A stretch of DNA of 6,664 nucleotides from JBGSYJ01 sp041750915 (GTDB lineage: Bacteria; Acidobacteriota; Thermoanaerobaculia; Gp7-AA8): positions 1 to 6,664 of the forward strand of contig JBGSYJ010000382.1 of the NCBI GenBank assembly GCA_041750915.1, given 5' to 3'. Below the pieces are notes generated by a model. The model saw only the letters and a list, made by a program, of their open reading frames with translations. It did no database searches and had not been told where the DNA came from. Below, in pieces: positions 1 through 5,354 of the stretch (position 1 is the stretch's first letter; every line of letters starts with the position of its first letter). A program made the translations under genes and the position numbers.

Positions 1-146
1 AGAACCAGACCTTCCTCGGCGAGGAGGAGTTTCTACGTTCGCGCGGCGTGAAACTGCAGGTCCGTCAGGATGAAGACTGCATCCGGCTGATGAAGGAGTT
101 CATTGCGGCTCGTCCCGATCTCTGGAACGAAGACATCGGACTGTAA
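1..146 (+). CDS. Cytosine/nucleoside deaminase (Fcy1-like CDA family), C-terminal fragment
   Basis: Only the 3' end of the gene is present: codons run in frame from position 3 to the TAA at 144-146, giving 47 residues that begin NQTFLGEEEF and end WNEDIGL. This aligns by eye with the C-terminus of yeast cytosine deaminase Fcy1, as I remember it (NVNFKSKGEKYLQTRG... FIDERPQDWFEDIGE). Shared features are the Asn at the start, the F..GE..L..RG stretch, the D..C..LM..FI..RP helix and the closing W.EDIG. In Fcy1 this last helix caps the active site. The zinc-binding HAE and PCxxC motifs would lie upstream, outside the window. Family members deaminate cytosine or related bases and nucleosides in the cytoplasm; the exact substrate cannot be told from the tail. 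It converges with the small minus-strand gene after only 20 nt and has no visible link to the polysaccharide operon. Confidence 0.85.
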   Translation, partial: NQTFLGEEEFLRSRGVKLQVRQDEDCIRLMKEFIAARPDLWNEDIGL

Positions 147-166
147 ATCTAAGGCGCGAGTTACCT

Positions 167-406
167 TCACGCTGAGCGGGTAGTGGCTACGATTGCTTTC
201 TCGATCTCGTGAGAAAGCGGAATCGGAATGAACCAGGAAGCGGGATAGAGGTAGTCTTCGTCTTCGTCGACCACTCGAAGCAGTCCATCTGTAGCGGCTT
301 CAGCGTCCTCCAGAACCTCGTACAACTTCCGCAGCTCGAGAGAACCTTCGTACCCGTCGTTGCGGATGCAGATTACATACGTTTTCTTAGTGGTTACGTT
401 GGTCAT
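167..406 (-). CDS. Small conserved hypothetical protein, 79 aa
   Basis: Function unknown. The acidic protein starts MTNVTTKKTYVICIRNDGYE, followed by SLELRKLYEVLEDAEAA, a DEDEDYLYPASWF core and an amphipathic C-terminal segment (IPIPLSHEIEKAIVAT). From memory, short proteins with the pattern YVICIxNDGYExSLELRKxYEV...DESGEDYLYP.xWFxPIxLP occur widely in bacteria without an assigned role. That resemblance and the intact length support a real gene. The predicted fold would be mostly beta, like a small barrel, but this is inference. The ATG (404-406) overlaps the stop of the upstream 76-aa gene as ATGA. There is no strong Shine-Dalgarno just ahead of it, so translation is probably coupled to that gene. 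The two could form a functional pair, but no toxin or antitoxin motif is evident. Confidence 0.75.
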   Translation of the reverse strand: MTNVTTKKTYVICIRNDGYEGSLELRKLYEVLEDAEAATDGLLRVVDEDEDYLYPASWFIPIPLSHEIEKAIVATTRSA

Positions 407-633
407 AAATATCGCTTGATCTTCAGCTTTCGACGCCCGACGCCGTGCGCTTCATACCAGTGAATCTCCGCGTTCCTGACTTTACCATTCTCAAGTCTGA
501 TGATTGCAACACCTTTCATCTTCCGCCAGTTCCCACGACCAAACTCTCGGATGAGGTGATCGACAATTCGAATTCTACGACCCGCTGCAATCATCTCCAC
601 ACTATGGATCTCTCCGACAACTTCGAAGTGCAC
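403..633 (-). CDS. Small conserved hypothetical protein, 76 aa
   Basis: Function unknown. The protein is basic and starts MHFEVVGEIHSVEMIAAGRR, with a central FGRGNWRKMKGVAIIRLENG and a C-terminal HWYEAHGVGRRKLKIKRYL. The pattern GEI...ETIA.G..IR...L...(Y/F)G.G.WRK.KG.A.(I/V)RL..G....AE.HWYEAHG.G....KIKR.L matches small uncharacterised bacterial proteins I recall. The start is GTG at 631-633: an in-frame TAA lies only three codons upstream (643-645), and the conserved N-terminus begins at this GTG. The next possible start is Met14. The downstream 79-aa gene begins inside its stop codon. No convincing promoter or strong Shine-Dalgarno is visible in the 103 nt separating it from the repeat-protein gene. 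It may have its own promoter or receive read-through from the polysaccharide operon. Confidence 0.75.
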   Translation of the reverse strand: MHFEVVGEIHSVEMIAAGRRIRIVDHLIREFGRGNWRKMKGVAIIRLENGKVRNAEIHWYEAHGVGRRKLKIKRYL

Positions 634-686
634 GACGGAAGCTTAGCAGAGGCTCCATGTCGGAGGTTGGACGACCCACCACGGAT

Positions 687-725
687 GTTTCCAGCTGCTC
701 CTGCATCGGCGCAGGCAGCTGAAAC
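687..725 (-). terminator. Imperfect hairpin after the operon; possible terminator without U-tract
   Basis: On the plus strand, GTTT (687-690), CAGCTG (692-697) and CCTGC (700-704) pair with GCAGG (711-715), CAGCTG (716-721) and AAAC (722-725). This makes about 15 base pairs with a bulged C at 691 and a bulged CT at 698-699; the loop is 705-710. It starts 12 nt beyond the stop of the six-repeat protein gene, where a terminator would be expected. No run of T follows on the minus strand, so a classic intrinsic terminator is not supported. It could be a transcript-stabilising or attenuating stem, and the 76-aa gene begins 54 nt further on. Confidence 0.4.
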
Positions 726-736
726 CAGGTCTCGAC

Positions 737-2602
737 TCACGGCAAACGGGCCGGCCGTTTCCTTCGACCGGCTGTCGGATCGACGATGAAAGTCGCCGTC
801 GTGGTCTGCGAAGCGTTGATCCTGATTACCGTGGCCGACCCGAAGCTCGATTGGCCCGCGTAAAAGATCGTGTTGAACCGCCCATGTCGATCGGACGCTG
901 CGACCTTGTAGCTTCCGGCCGGCAGCGGAATGTTGAAATTACCCGTGCTGTCGGAATCGGCTTTGGCGATCTCGTTACCCTCGAGGTCGTAGACATGAAT
1001 CGTTGCTCCATTGACTGCGGTAACGTCGCCACGGCGACGGACAAATCCGGTGAGACGTCCCGCGATTACCATCGGCATCAGAAGGTTCGGCGACTCCTGA
1101 CGTGCGAGAACGGTGATCTGCTGAGAGAGTGCAAACGACGGAGCTCCGCCGTAGAACGTCGTGGCGTAGTGAAGATCAGGGTGGAACTCAGGGTCGTGTG
1201 CGACGAGCCTGTAGCTCCCTGGGGCTACGGCAAGAATGAATGTTCCGTCCGCTTTGCTGCGCGTCGTGGCGACGGCGCGCCCTGAAGCATCCCATGCGGT
1301 CACAACGATTCCGCCCAGCGGTGCACCGTCGACTGCCCTGTAGGTCGTACCCGACATGCGTCCCGCGATCGCCAGAACAAAGTCGATTCCGCCTGTCGTC
1401 GTCTGGCCGATTACAGGGATGAAATGTCCCGATGCGAAGTCCGGTTCGCTGTCGAAGAAGCCGCCTGCGAACTCGAGACGATCATCGTGCGCTCCCACGC
1501 GAAACGATCCTGGAGGAAGAACGAGTGAGTAACGCCCGTCGGAGCCGGTCGTGGTCGTACCCCGGATGCTGCCTTCCGGGTTCCATGCCGTCACCGTAAT
1601 TCCCGCGAGGGGCGCACCCGTTGCGTCGATGATGCGTCCCTCGATGCGGCCTCCTTTCGTCATTGCAAACTGCAGTCCGCCGAGGAGCTGTTCAGGTACA
1701 GGCGTGAGGATGGCGGAGCCTTCGAATGAGCTCGCCCCACCGAGGAAGGTGCTCGCGTAGAGTCCGGACGGGTCGGATGCTACGAGCCGGAATGGTATCG
1801 GAGGGACGGCAAAGGAAAAGCCGCCCTGCGGCGAAGTCGTCGTCGAAGCGAGCACGCGTCCGAAGCTGTCGTATGCAGCGATCGTGATACCGGCGAGGGG
1901 AATGCCGGTCACCGCGTCGAAAACGCTGCCGCTCGCTCGTGCAGACCGAGGAAGTTTGAAGTCGACCGCGCCGGTCGTGGCGCCGGACGTCACTGAAACA
2001 ATGTCGGCGGATTCAAAATCGCTCTTGTCGCGGAAGAACTGAACGGCGTAGACCGCTGCATCGTCATAGGCGACGACTCGGTAGTTGCCCGGCGGGAGTA
2101 CGAGGGTGTAACCACCTCCCGGTACCGTGGTGACGAGACCGCGGCGGGATCCATCTTCGTTGTAAGCGGCGACGGTCATCTGAGCGAGAGGCTCGTCGGT
2201 GGATGCGGCCTGCACGACGCCTGTGATCCTGCCCGCGCGAATCAGGACGAAGTTGGCCGCAAAGCTCGCATTGCTTGTCAGCGTGATCTCGAGTGACGTC
2301 TCGAATGACGACGCGCCATTGAAGAAGCTCGTTGCGTAGACACCCATCGGGTCGAAGGCAAGCAGACGGTGGGTGCCCGCTGGAACCGAGATGGAGTAGT
2401 TCCCCTGAGCATTGCTCGTGGCGGTCGCGATCTGGAGACCGCTCGGGCCGTACACAGCGATGGTCATGGATGGAAGTGGCGCGCCTCCGAAAGCGGTGAC
2501 TGTTCCGGTAATCGTCCCTGCCGAGGCGGAGCCTGCGAGCAGCAGCGAGACAACAACCGCAAGAAACGCCGGTAGGTATGAAATTGTGGGTTTCCTGTTC
2601 AT
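737..2602 (-). CDS. Secreted protein with six carboxypeptidase-regulatory-like repeats, 621 aa
   Basis: This looks like an exported, all-beta repeat protein, with no catalytic motif seen. Residues 1-28 form a signal peptide: basic MNRKP, a hydrophobic stretch (LPAFLAVVVSLLLAG) and a likely cleavage site after SASA. Residues 30-611 hold six units that begin G-R-(I/M/L)-x-G or a variant, at about 30, 124, 221, 318, 414 and 515. Each has a 'PLAGITVTAW' strand, a 'GxYxxxLPPGxYRVxAxD' strand and a 'YATxFFxGASSFE' segment. The folds should resemble the transthyretin-like CarboxypepD_reg or SpaA/Cna-B domain. The tail GRRKRPARLP is strongly basic. No LPXTG, TonB plug, type IX sorting domain or peptidase domain is visible. 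The ATG overlaps the GH26 stop (ATGA) and has a good AAGGAA site 5 nt upstream at 2608-2613. As the last gene of the operon it may bind or anchor the exported glycan, or serve as a surface scaffold; this role is inferred from context only. Confidence 0.9.
   Translation of the reverse strand: MNRKPTISYLPAFLAVVVSLLLAGSASAGTITGTVTAFGGAPLPSMTIAVYGPSGLQIATATSNAQGNYSISVPAGTHRLLAFDPMGVYATSFFNGASSFETSLEITLTSNASFAANFVLIRAGRITGVVQAASTDEPLAQMTVAAYNEDGSRRGLVTTVPGGGYTLVLPPGNYRVVAYDDAAVYAVQFFRDKSDFESADIVSVTSGATTGAVDFKLPRSARASGSVFDAVTGIPLAGITIAAYDSFGRVLASTTTSPQGGFSFAVPPIPFRLVASDPSGLYASTFLGGASSFEGSAILTPVPEQLLGGLQFAMTKGGRIEGRIIDATGAPLAGITVTAWNPEGSIRGTTTTGSDGRYSLVLPPGSFRVGAHDDRLEFAGGFFDSEPDFASGHFIPVIGQTTTGGIDFVLAIAGRMSGTTYRAVDGAPLGGIVVTAWDASGRAVATTRSKADGTFILAVAPGSYRLVAHDPEFHPDLHYATTFYGGAPSFALSQQITVLARQESPNLLMPMVIAGRLTGFVRRRGDVTAVNGATIHVYDLEGNEIAKADSDSTGNFNIPLPAGSYKVAASDRHGRFNTIFYAGQSSFGSATVIRINASQTTTATFIVDPTAGRRKRPARLP
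770..2515 (-). repeat. Six tandem protein-level repeats of about 97 residues
   Basis: Unit borders, in protein order on the minus strand, are 2515-2234, 2233-1943, 1942-1652, 1651-1364, 1363-1061 and 1060-770, giving lengths of 94, 97, 97, 96, 101 and 97 residues. Each unit ends in a hydrophobic strand leading into the next GR(I/M/L)xG start: NFVLIRAGR, DFKLPRSAR, QFAMTKGGR, DFVLAIAGR, LMPMVIAGR and TFIVDPTAGR. Each also carries the aromatic signature, seen as YATSFFNGASSFE, YAVQFFRDKSDFE, YASTFLGGASSFE, FAGGFFDSEPDFA, YATTFYGGAPSFA and FNTIFYAGQSSFG. The units are clearly homologous but divergent, so duplication is old. Unit 6 is the most degenerate. Confidence 0.9.
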
Positions 2603-3786
2603 GGGGATTCCTTCGCGCTCTGCGGCTCGAACTGCTTCAATTCGTCACGGACAATCTCGACTGCGCGCGGCGATTCGACGAGGCTCCAGTTCAGCGGTGC
2701 AGTAGACAGCGTCACGTCAGTTGGTTGATTAAAGAAGATGATGGAACGGATGCGCGGATACTTCTCGCGCATGTCGGCAAATGCGGCGCGATACCACTCG
2801 GCGGGGTCGCCACCGGCGGTCAGTGATCCGAATTCCGTGATCATGATCGGTTTGTCGATTTTCTCGAGCGCGGGATAAGCCTTCTCGATGATCTGATGAA
2901 ACGTCCACCAACGGGACCACGACGCCACTGTGCCGTAGTTGAGAATTCCGGTTCCGATCCAGTCGACGTACGCGTCGCCCGGGTAGTAGAACTCGAACCA
3001 TGGCATCGAGATGTGTGGTGACCAGACCCAGAGGACGTTCGTCGCGCCCATCTTCTGAAAGATCAGATGAAGGTGACGCCATGCGGCAATCAGATCGTCC
3101 GGACGATTTCCGTTCTGTGGTCCCCACGGGTAACGGTAGGGATCGTTCATCTCGTGGGCGAACCTCATGAAGATCGGCTTGCCGAACTTCGCTGCGGAGG
3201 CAGCCCAGGGCGTCACGTAGAAGTCGTATTCTCCGCGCGCGATCGCGGCGAGGCTTGCGTACTCGCGCTGTTCGACGGGCGGAAGATTGGTCCGGATTCC
3301 GGAGTCGAAGTCTTTCACCCATGGTTCCCACGTGATCATCGGGACGGAGCCGAGGCGATCAATCGTCTGCATCATGCGAAGCGGAAAGTGTCGCTGATCC
3401 GGACGATCTCCCCACGCCTGATAGAACGAGATGATGGGGAACTGAAGATCGAGCCGGTTCTCGAGTTCCGTGAATCCGTCGAACGAATGTGGGAACGATC
3501 CGTCGTAGGCACCCGGCAACATCCGGGACGGACTCCGAAGGGAGTCGATCGATTGAGTCTCCGGGTATCGATCCGCGACTGCATCGCTTCGCGAGGCTCC
3601 CCGAACGTCAGTCCACGCTCTCCCTTCGGCGTCGGATAGCGACTGGCCCGCCCTGACGACGCGATCTGTGACCCGGTCCCATGCCTGGCGCATGTTCGTC
3701 GCCATCCCGCCGCGGAGCAGCACGCCCGCCAGAACCAGCCACCCTAACGCGAAAAAGGCGATCTCGTAACGACGCCTGGCGTTCAC
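2599..3786 (-). CDS. Membrane-anchored GH26 glycoside hydrolase (beta-mannanase/glucanase-like), 395 aa
   Basis: This is a glycoside hydrolase of clan GH-A, family 26, which cleaves beta-1,4-mannan or, in some members, mixed-linkage beta-glucan with retention. RRR at 4-6 precedes a hydrophobic segment at about 8-25, which acts as a signal anchor or an uncleaved signal. A variable linker runs to about 88, and the catalytic domain spans about 90-385. MRFAHEMND places His211-Glu212 as the acid/base pair. MITEFGS places Glu318 as the nucleophile. The 106-residue spacing is close to that in characterised GH26 enzymes such as Cellvibrio Man26A. Other family-like patches are ITWEPW (151-156), the aromatic WVWSPH (253-258) and IIFFNQ (349-354). 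The protein should act in the periplasm or outside the inner membrane. It sits directly after the polysaccharide synthase, overlapping its stop by 4 nt, so it most likely trims, releases or proof-edits the nascent polymer rather than digesting food. The exact substrate is not determined. Confidence 0.92.
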   Translation of the reverse strand: MNARRRYEIAFFALGWLVLAGVLLRGGMATNMRQAWDRVTDRVVRAGQSLSDAEGRAWTDVRGASRSDAVADRYPETQSIDSLRSPSRMLPGAYDGSFPHSFDGFTELENRLDLQFPIISFYQAWGDRPDQRHFPLRMMQTIDRLGSVPMITWEPWVKDFDSGIRTNLPPVEQREYASLAAIARGEYDFYVTPWAASAAKFGKPIFMRFAHEMNDPYRYPWGPQNGNRPDDLIAAWRHLHLIFQKMGATNVLWVWSPHISMPWFEFYYPGDAYVDWIGTGILNYGTVASWSRWWTFHQIIEKAYPALEKIDKPIMITEFGSLTAGGDPAEWYRAAFADMREKYPRIRSIIFFNQPTDVTLSTAPLNWSLVESPRAVEIVRDELKQFEPQSAKESP

Positions 3787-5354
3787 GCTTCAGCTCCCCG
3801 CGACTTCCACGCTGCGTACATGCGACCGGTCATGAATGCCATGTTCACAAACAGGAACCCGAGCATGCCGTAGACGGCCTCCGTGGTAATGCGCACGGTG
3901 GATTCGGGAGTGAGGTAGAGGCGCACGTAGAAGGTCCAGAAAGCCGTGACACCTGAAATGGCGAGCACGCTCAGGGGAACTCGCGATAGTTTCCAGAAAT
4001 TGCCTGTCCGCTTCACCTTGGAGGTAGGGACGTACGGAACGTCAATGCCGCGTATGGCGAGCCAGAACCCGTGGAGATAGATGCTCCATGCACCGATCTT
4101 GAGAAGCATCCCTCTCCAGTGTGTTCCCTTTTCTCGCGCGGGGTCGACCATCCACCTCTGAGCGAACAAATAGATGACTGTGCCAAAGAATCCGACCGGC
4201 AGCGAGCGCGCGAGGAACTCGGAGAGAAACATCGCCGCAGGCTGAAGTCCTGTCCACAGATAGATCAGCGGTACCAGCAGGTAGATCGGAGTTGTCAGAC
4301 CGAACAGGTAATAACTCCCGATCATCAGGTAGCTGAGCTTCTGATGAATCGTCAGGCTGTGAAAGGCGCGTGGGTACTCCCGGAAGAGCACCTCGAACAC
4401 TCCTCGGCCCCACTTCAGCTGCTGCCTGAGAAAGGAGTCGAGATCCTCAGGTACCAGTCCCCGAGCGAGGACTTCGGGGACATAGACCGATCGCCATCCA
4501 TTCGCATGCAGACGGATCGACGTGACGAGATCCTCCGCGAGGCCAAGGCCATGTCCACCAATGGATTCGAGTGCGGCTCGGCGGAACGTGCAGTTTGCTC
4601 CGATTGCGACCGCGGTTCCGGTGCCGTGCATGCCCTGCATGATCGGTCCGTAGAACGCGAACGTCTGTTCGCATGCAGCGCGCGCGACGAATGAGCGCGA
4701 CGCGTTGTAGTACGTCTGTGCGACCTGCACGAAGCCGACCGATAAATCGGAAAAGTGACCGAGCACACGATCGAGAAACTGCGGAAACGGGATGTGGTCG
4801 GGATCCAGAACGAGAATAAACTCTTCTTCAGTGAGACCGAGCGCAGCGTTGATCTTCCCAGCCTTCGCACCGGGGATTCCGATCAACTCGAGGTGGACGG
4901 CTCCTGACGCGCGCGCAAGTTCCGCAATGGCTGGATCTGTGGTGTCGTCGAGCAGATACGTCGTGTGTGGGTAACGCACATTCCGCGCGGCGTCGAGCGT
5001 GCGTTGGAACATCGCATACGGTTCCCCCGGCGAGGCGGTGATGAAGATCGCCACGGAGAGTCCTTCTGTTGGAGCAACGTGCAGAGGCTGATCGACGTGG
5101 AAGTAACTGTACCAGCCCACCACGATTCTCGAGATGCCGTACCAGACCGCGATGCTGAGCAGTATGAAAAGAGGAACGCTCTGCACATGCGAGGGCTGAA
5201 ACCACCAGAAGGCGAACAGCACCACGCTCTGGAGGCCGAGGAACGCAAGCACTCCGAGGATCCACCGTTCCCAGGTCTCGACCGGCCGGGCACGGCGATG
5301 CGTGAACAGCTCAGAATCGTCCAGCCAGACTCGCCTGGATTTCATTGGCCTCAT
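3783..5354 (-). CDS. BcsA-like processive family 2 membrane glycosyltransferase, 523 aa
   Basis: This is an inner-membrane polysaccharide synthase that would join sugar-nucleotide units and extrude the chain. Two N-terminal membrane helices (about 32-52 and 58-80) precede a GT-A domain. Motifs seen are LLDDTTD (Asp136-Asp137), AKAGKINAAL (163-172), LDPDH (Asp184, Asp186, the DxD), LAEDL (Glu274-Asp275, matching TED with the catalytic Asp) and QQLKW (311-315, the Q(Q/R)xxW acceptor motif of processive enzymes). About five hydrophobic segments follow (near 341-368, 385-399, 418-434, 460-480, 492-509). VPYVPTSK at 439-446 sits where BcsA has its gating loop. It is shorter than BcsA because there is no C-terminal PilZ domain, so direct c-di-GMP control is not apparent. 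The ATG at 5352-5354 gives a 44-nt overlap with the barrel gene. A second ATG at 5343-5345 (Met4), with GAGG 3 nt ahead, is an alternative start. The product could be cellulose-like, mannan or mixed-linkage glucan. Confidence 0.95.
   Translation of the reverse strand: MRPMKSRRVWLDDSELFTHRRARPVETWERWILGVLAFLGLQSVVLFAFWWFQPSHVQSVPLFILLSIAVWYGISRIVVGWYSYFHVDQPLHVAPTEGLSVAIFITASPGEPYAMFQRTLDAARNVRYPHTTYLLDDTTDPAIAELARASGAVHLELIGIPGAKAGKINAALGLTEEEFILVLDPDHIPFPQFLDRVLGHFSDLSVGFVQVAQTYYNASRSFVARAACEQTFAFYGPIMQGMHGTGTAVAIGANCTFRRAALESIGGHGLGLAEDLVTSIRLHANGWRSVYVPEVLARGLVPEDLDSFLRQQLKWGRGVFEVLFREYPRAFHSLTIHQKLSYLMIGSYYLFGLTTPIYLLVPLIYLWTGLQPAAMFLSEFLARSLPVGFFGTVIYLFAQRWMVDPAREKGTHWRGMLLKIGAWSIYLHGFWLAIRGIDVPYVPTSKVKRTGNFWKLSRVPLSVLAISGVTAFWTFYVRLYLTPESTVRITTEAVYGMLGFLFVNMAFMTGRMYAAWKSRGAEA
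3794..3799 (-). promoter_or_regulatory. Shine-Dalgarno supporting the GTG start of the GH26 gene
   Basis: Read on the minus strand this is GGGGAG, followed by a 7-nt spacer and the GTG at 3784-3786. It lies inside the last codons of the glycosyltransferase gene. It supports initiation at the GTG, which gives the MNARRRYE amino-terminus with positive charges ahead of the membrane segment. The next Met, at residue 28, would delete that anchor. Confidence 0.7.

Noticed and set aside
634..736. Promoter for the small-protein pair in the 103-nt gap
   Set aside because: No sequence with reasonable -35 and -10 boxes at proper spacing could be found on the minus strand; the only weak -10-like match is TAAGCT, which is not enough to call.
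445..789. Plus-strand open frame of 114 codons across the small-gene pair and intergenic region
   Set aside because: It overlaps the conserved 76-aa gene and the end of the repeat-protein gene on the other strand and has no recognisable features.
851..1285. Plus-strand open frame of 144 codons within the repeat-protein gene
   Set aside because: It is antisense to the clear six-unit repeat frame and has no internal repeats or motif of its own.
737..2602. Repeat protein as a TonB-dependent receptor or a carboxypeptidase
   Set aside because: CarboxypepD_reg-like units occur at the N-terminus of both kinds of protein, but no plug or barrel domain and no zinc peptidase motif is present in the 621 residues.
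2729..3331. Minus-strand open frame of 200 codons in another frame of the GH26 gene
   Set aside because: Arg-rich translation (for example RRTARVRKPRRDRARRIR) typical of an out-of-frame read; the GH26 frame carries both catalytic Glu motifs.
3067..3639. Plus-strand open frame of 190 codons opposite the GH26 gene
   Set aside because: It is antisense to the GH26 catalytic domain, has no domain pattern and is a compositional shadow.
2599..3786. GH26 as part of a plant-mannan utilisation locus
   Set aside because: No transporter, SusC/D pair, mannosidase or sugar regulator is nearby; the neighbours are polymer synthesis and export genes.
4071..4694. Plus-strand open frame of 207 codons opposite the glycosyltransferase gene
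   Set aside because: It lies fully antisense to a gene with all GT2 motifs. Its translation is rich in Arg, Ser and Glu with no recognisable family, as expected of a shadow frame in GC-rich coding DNA.
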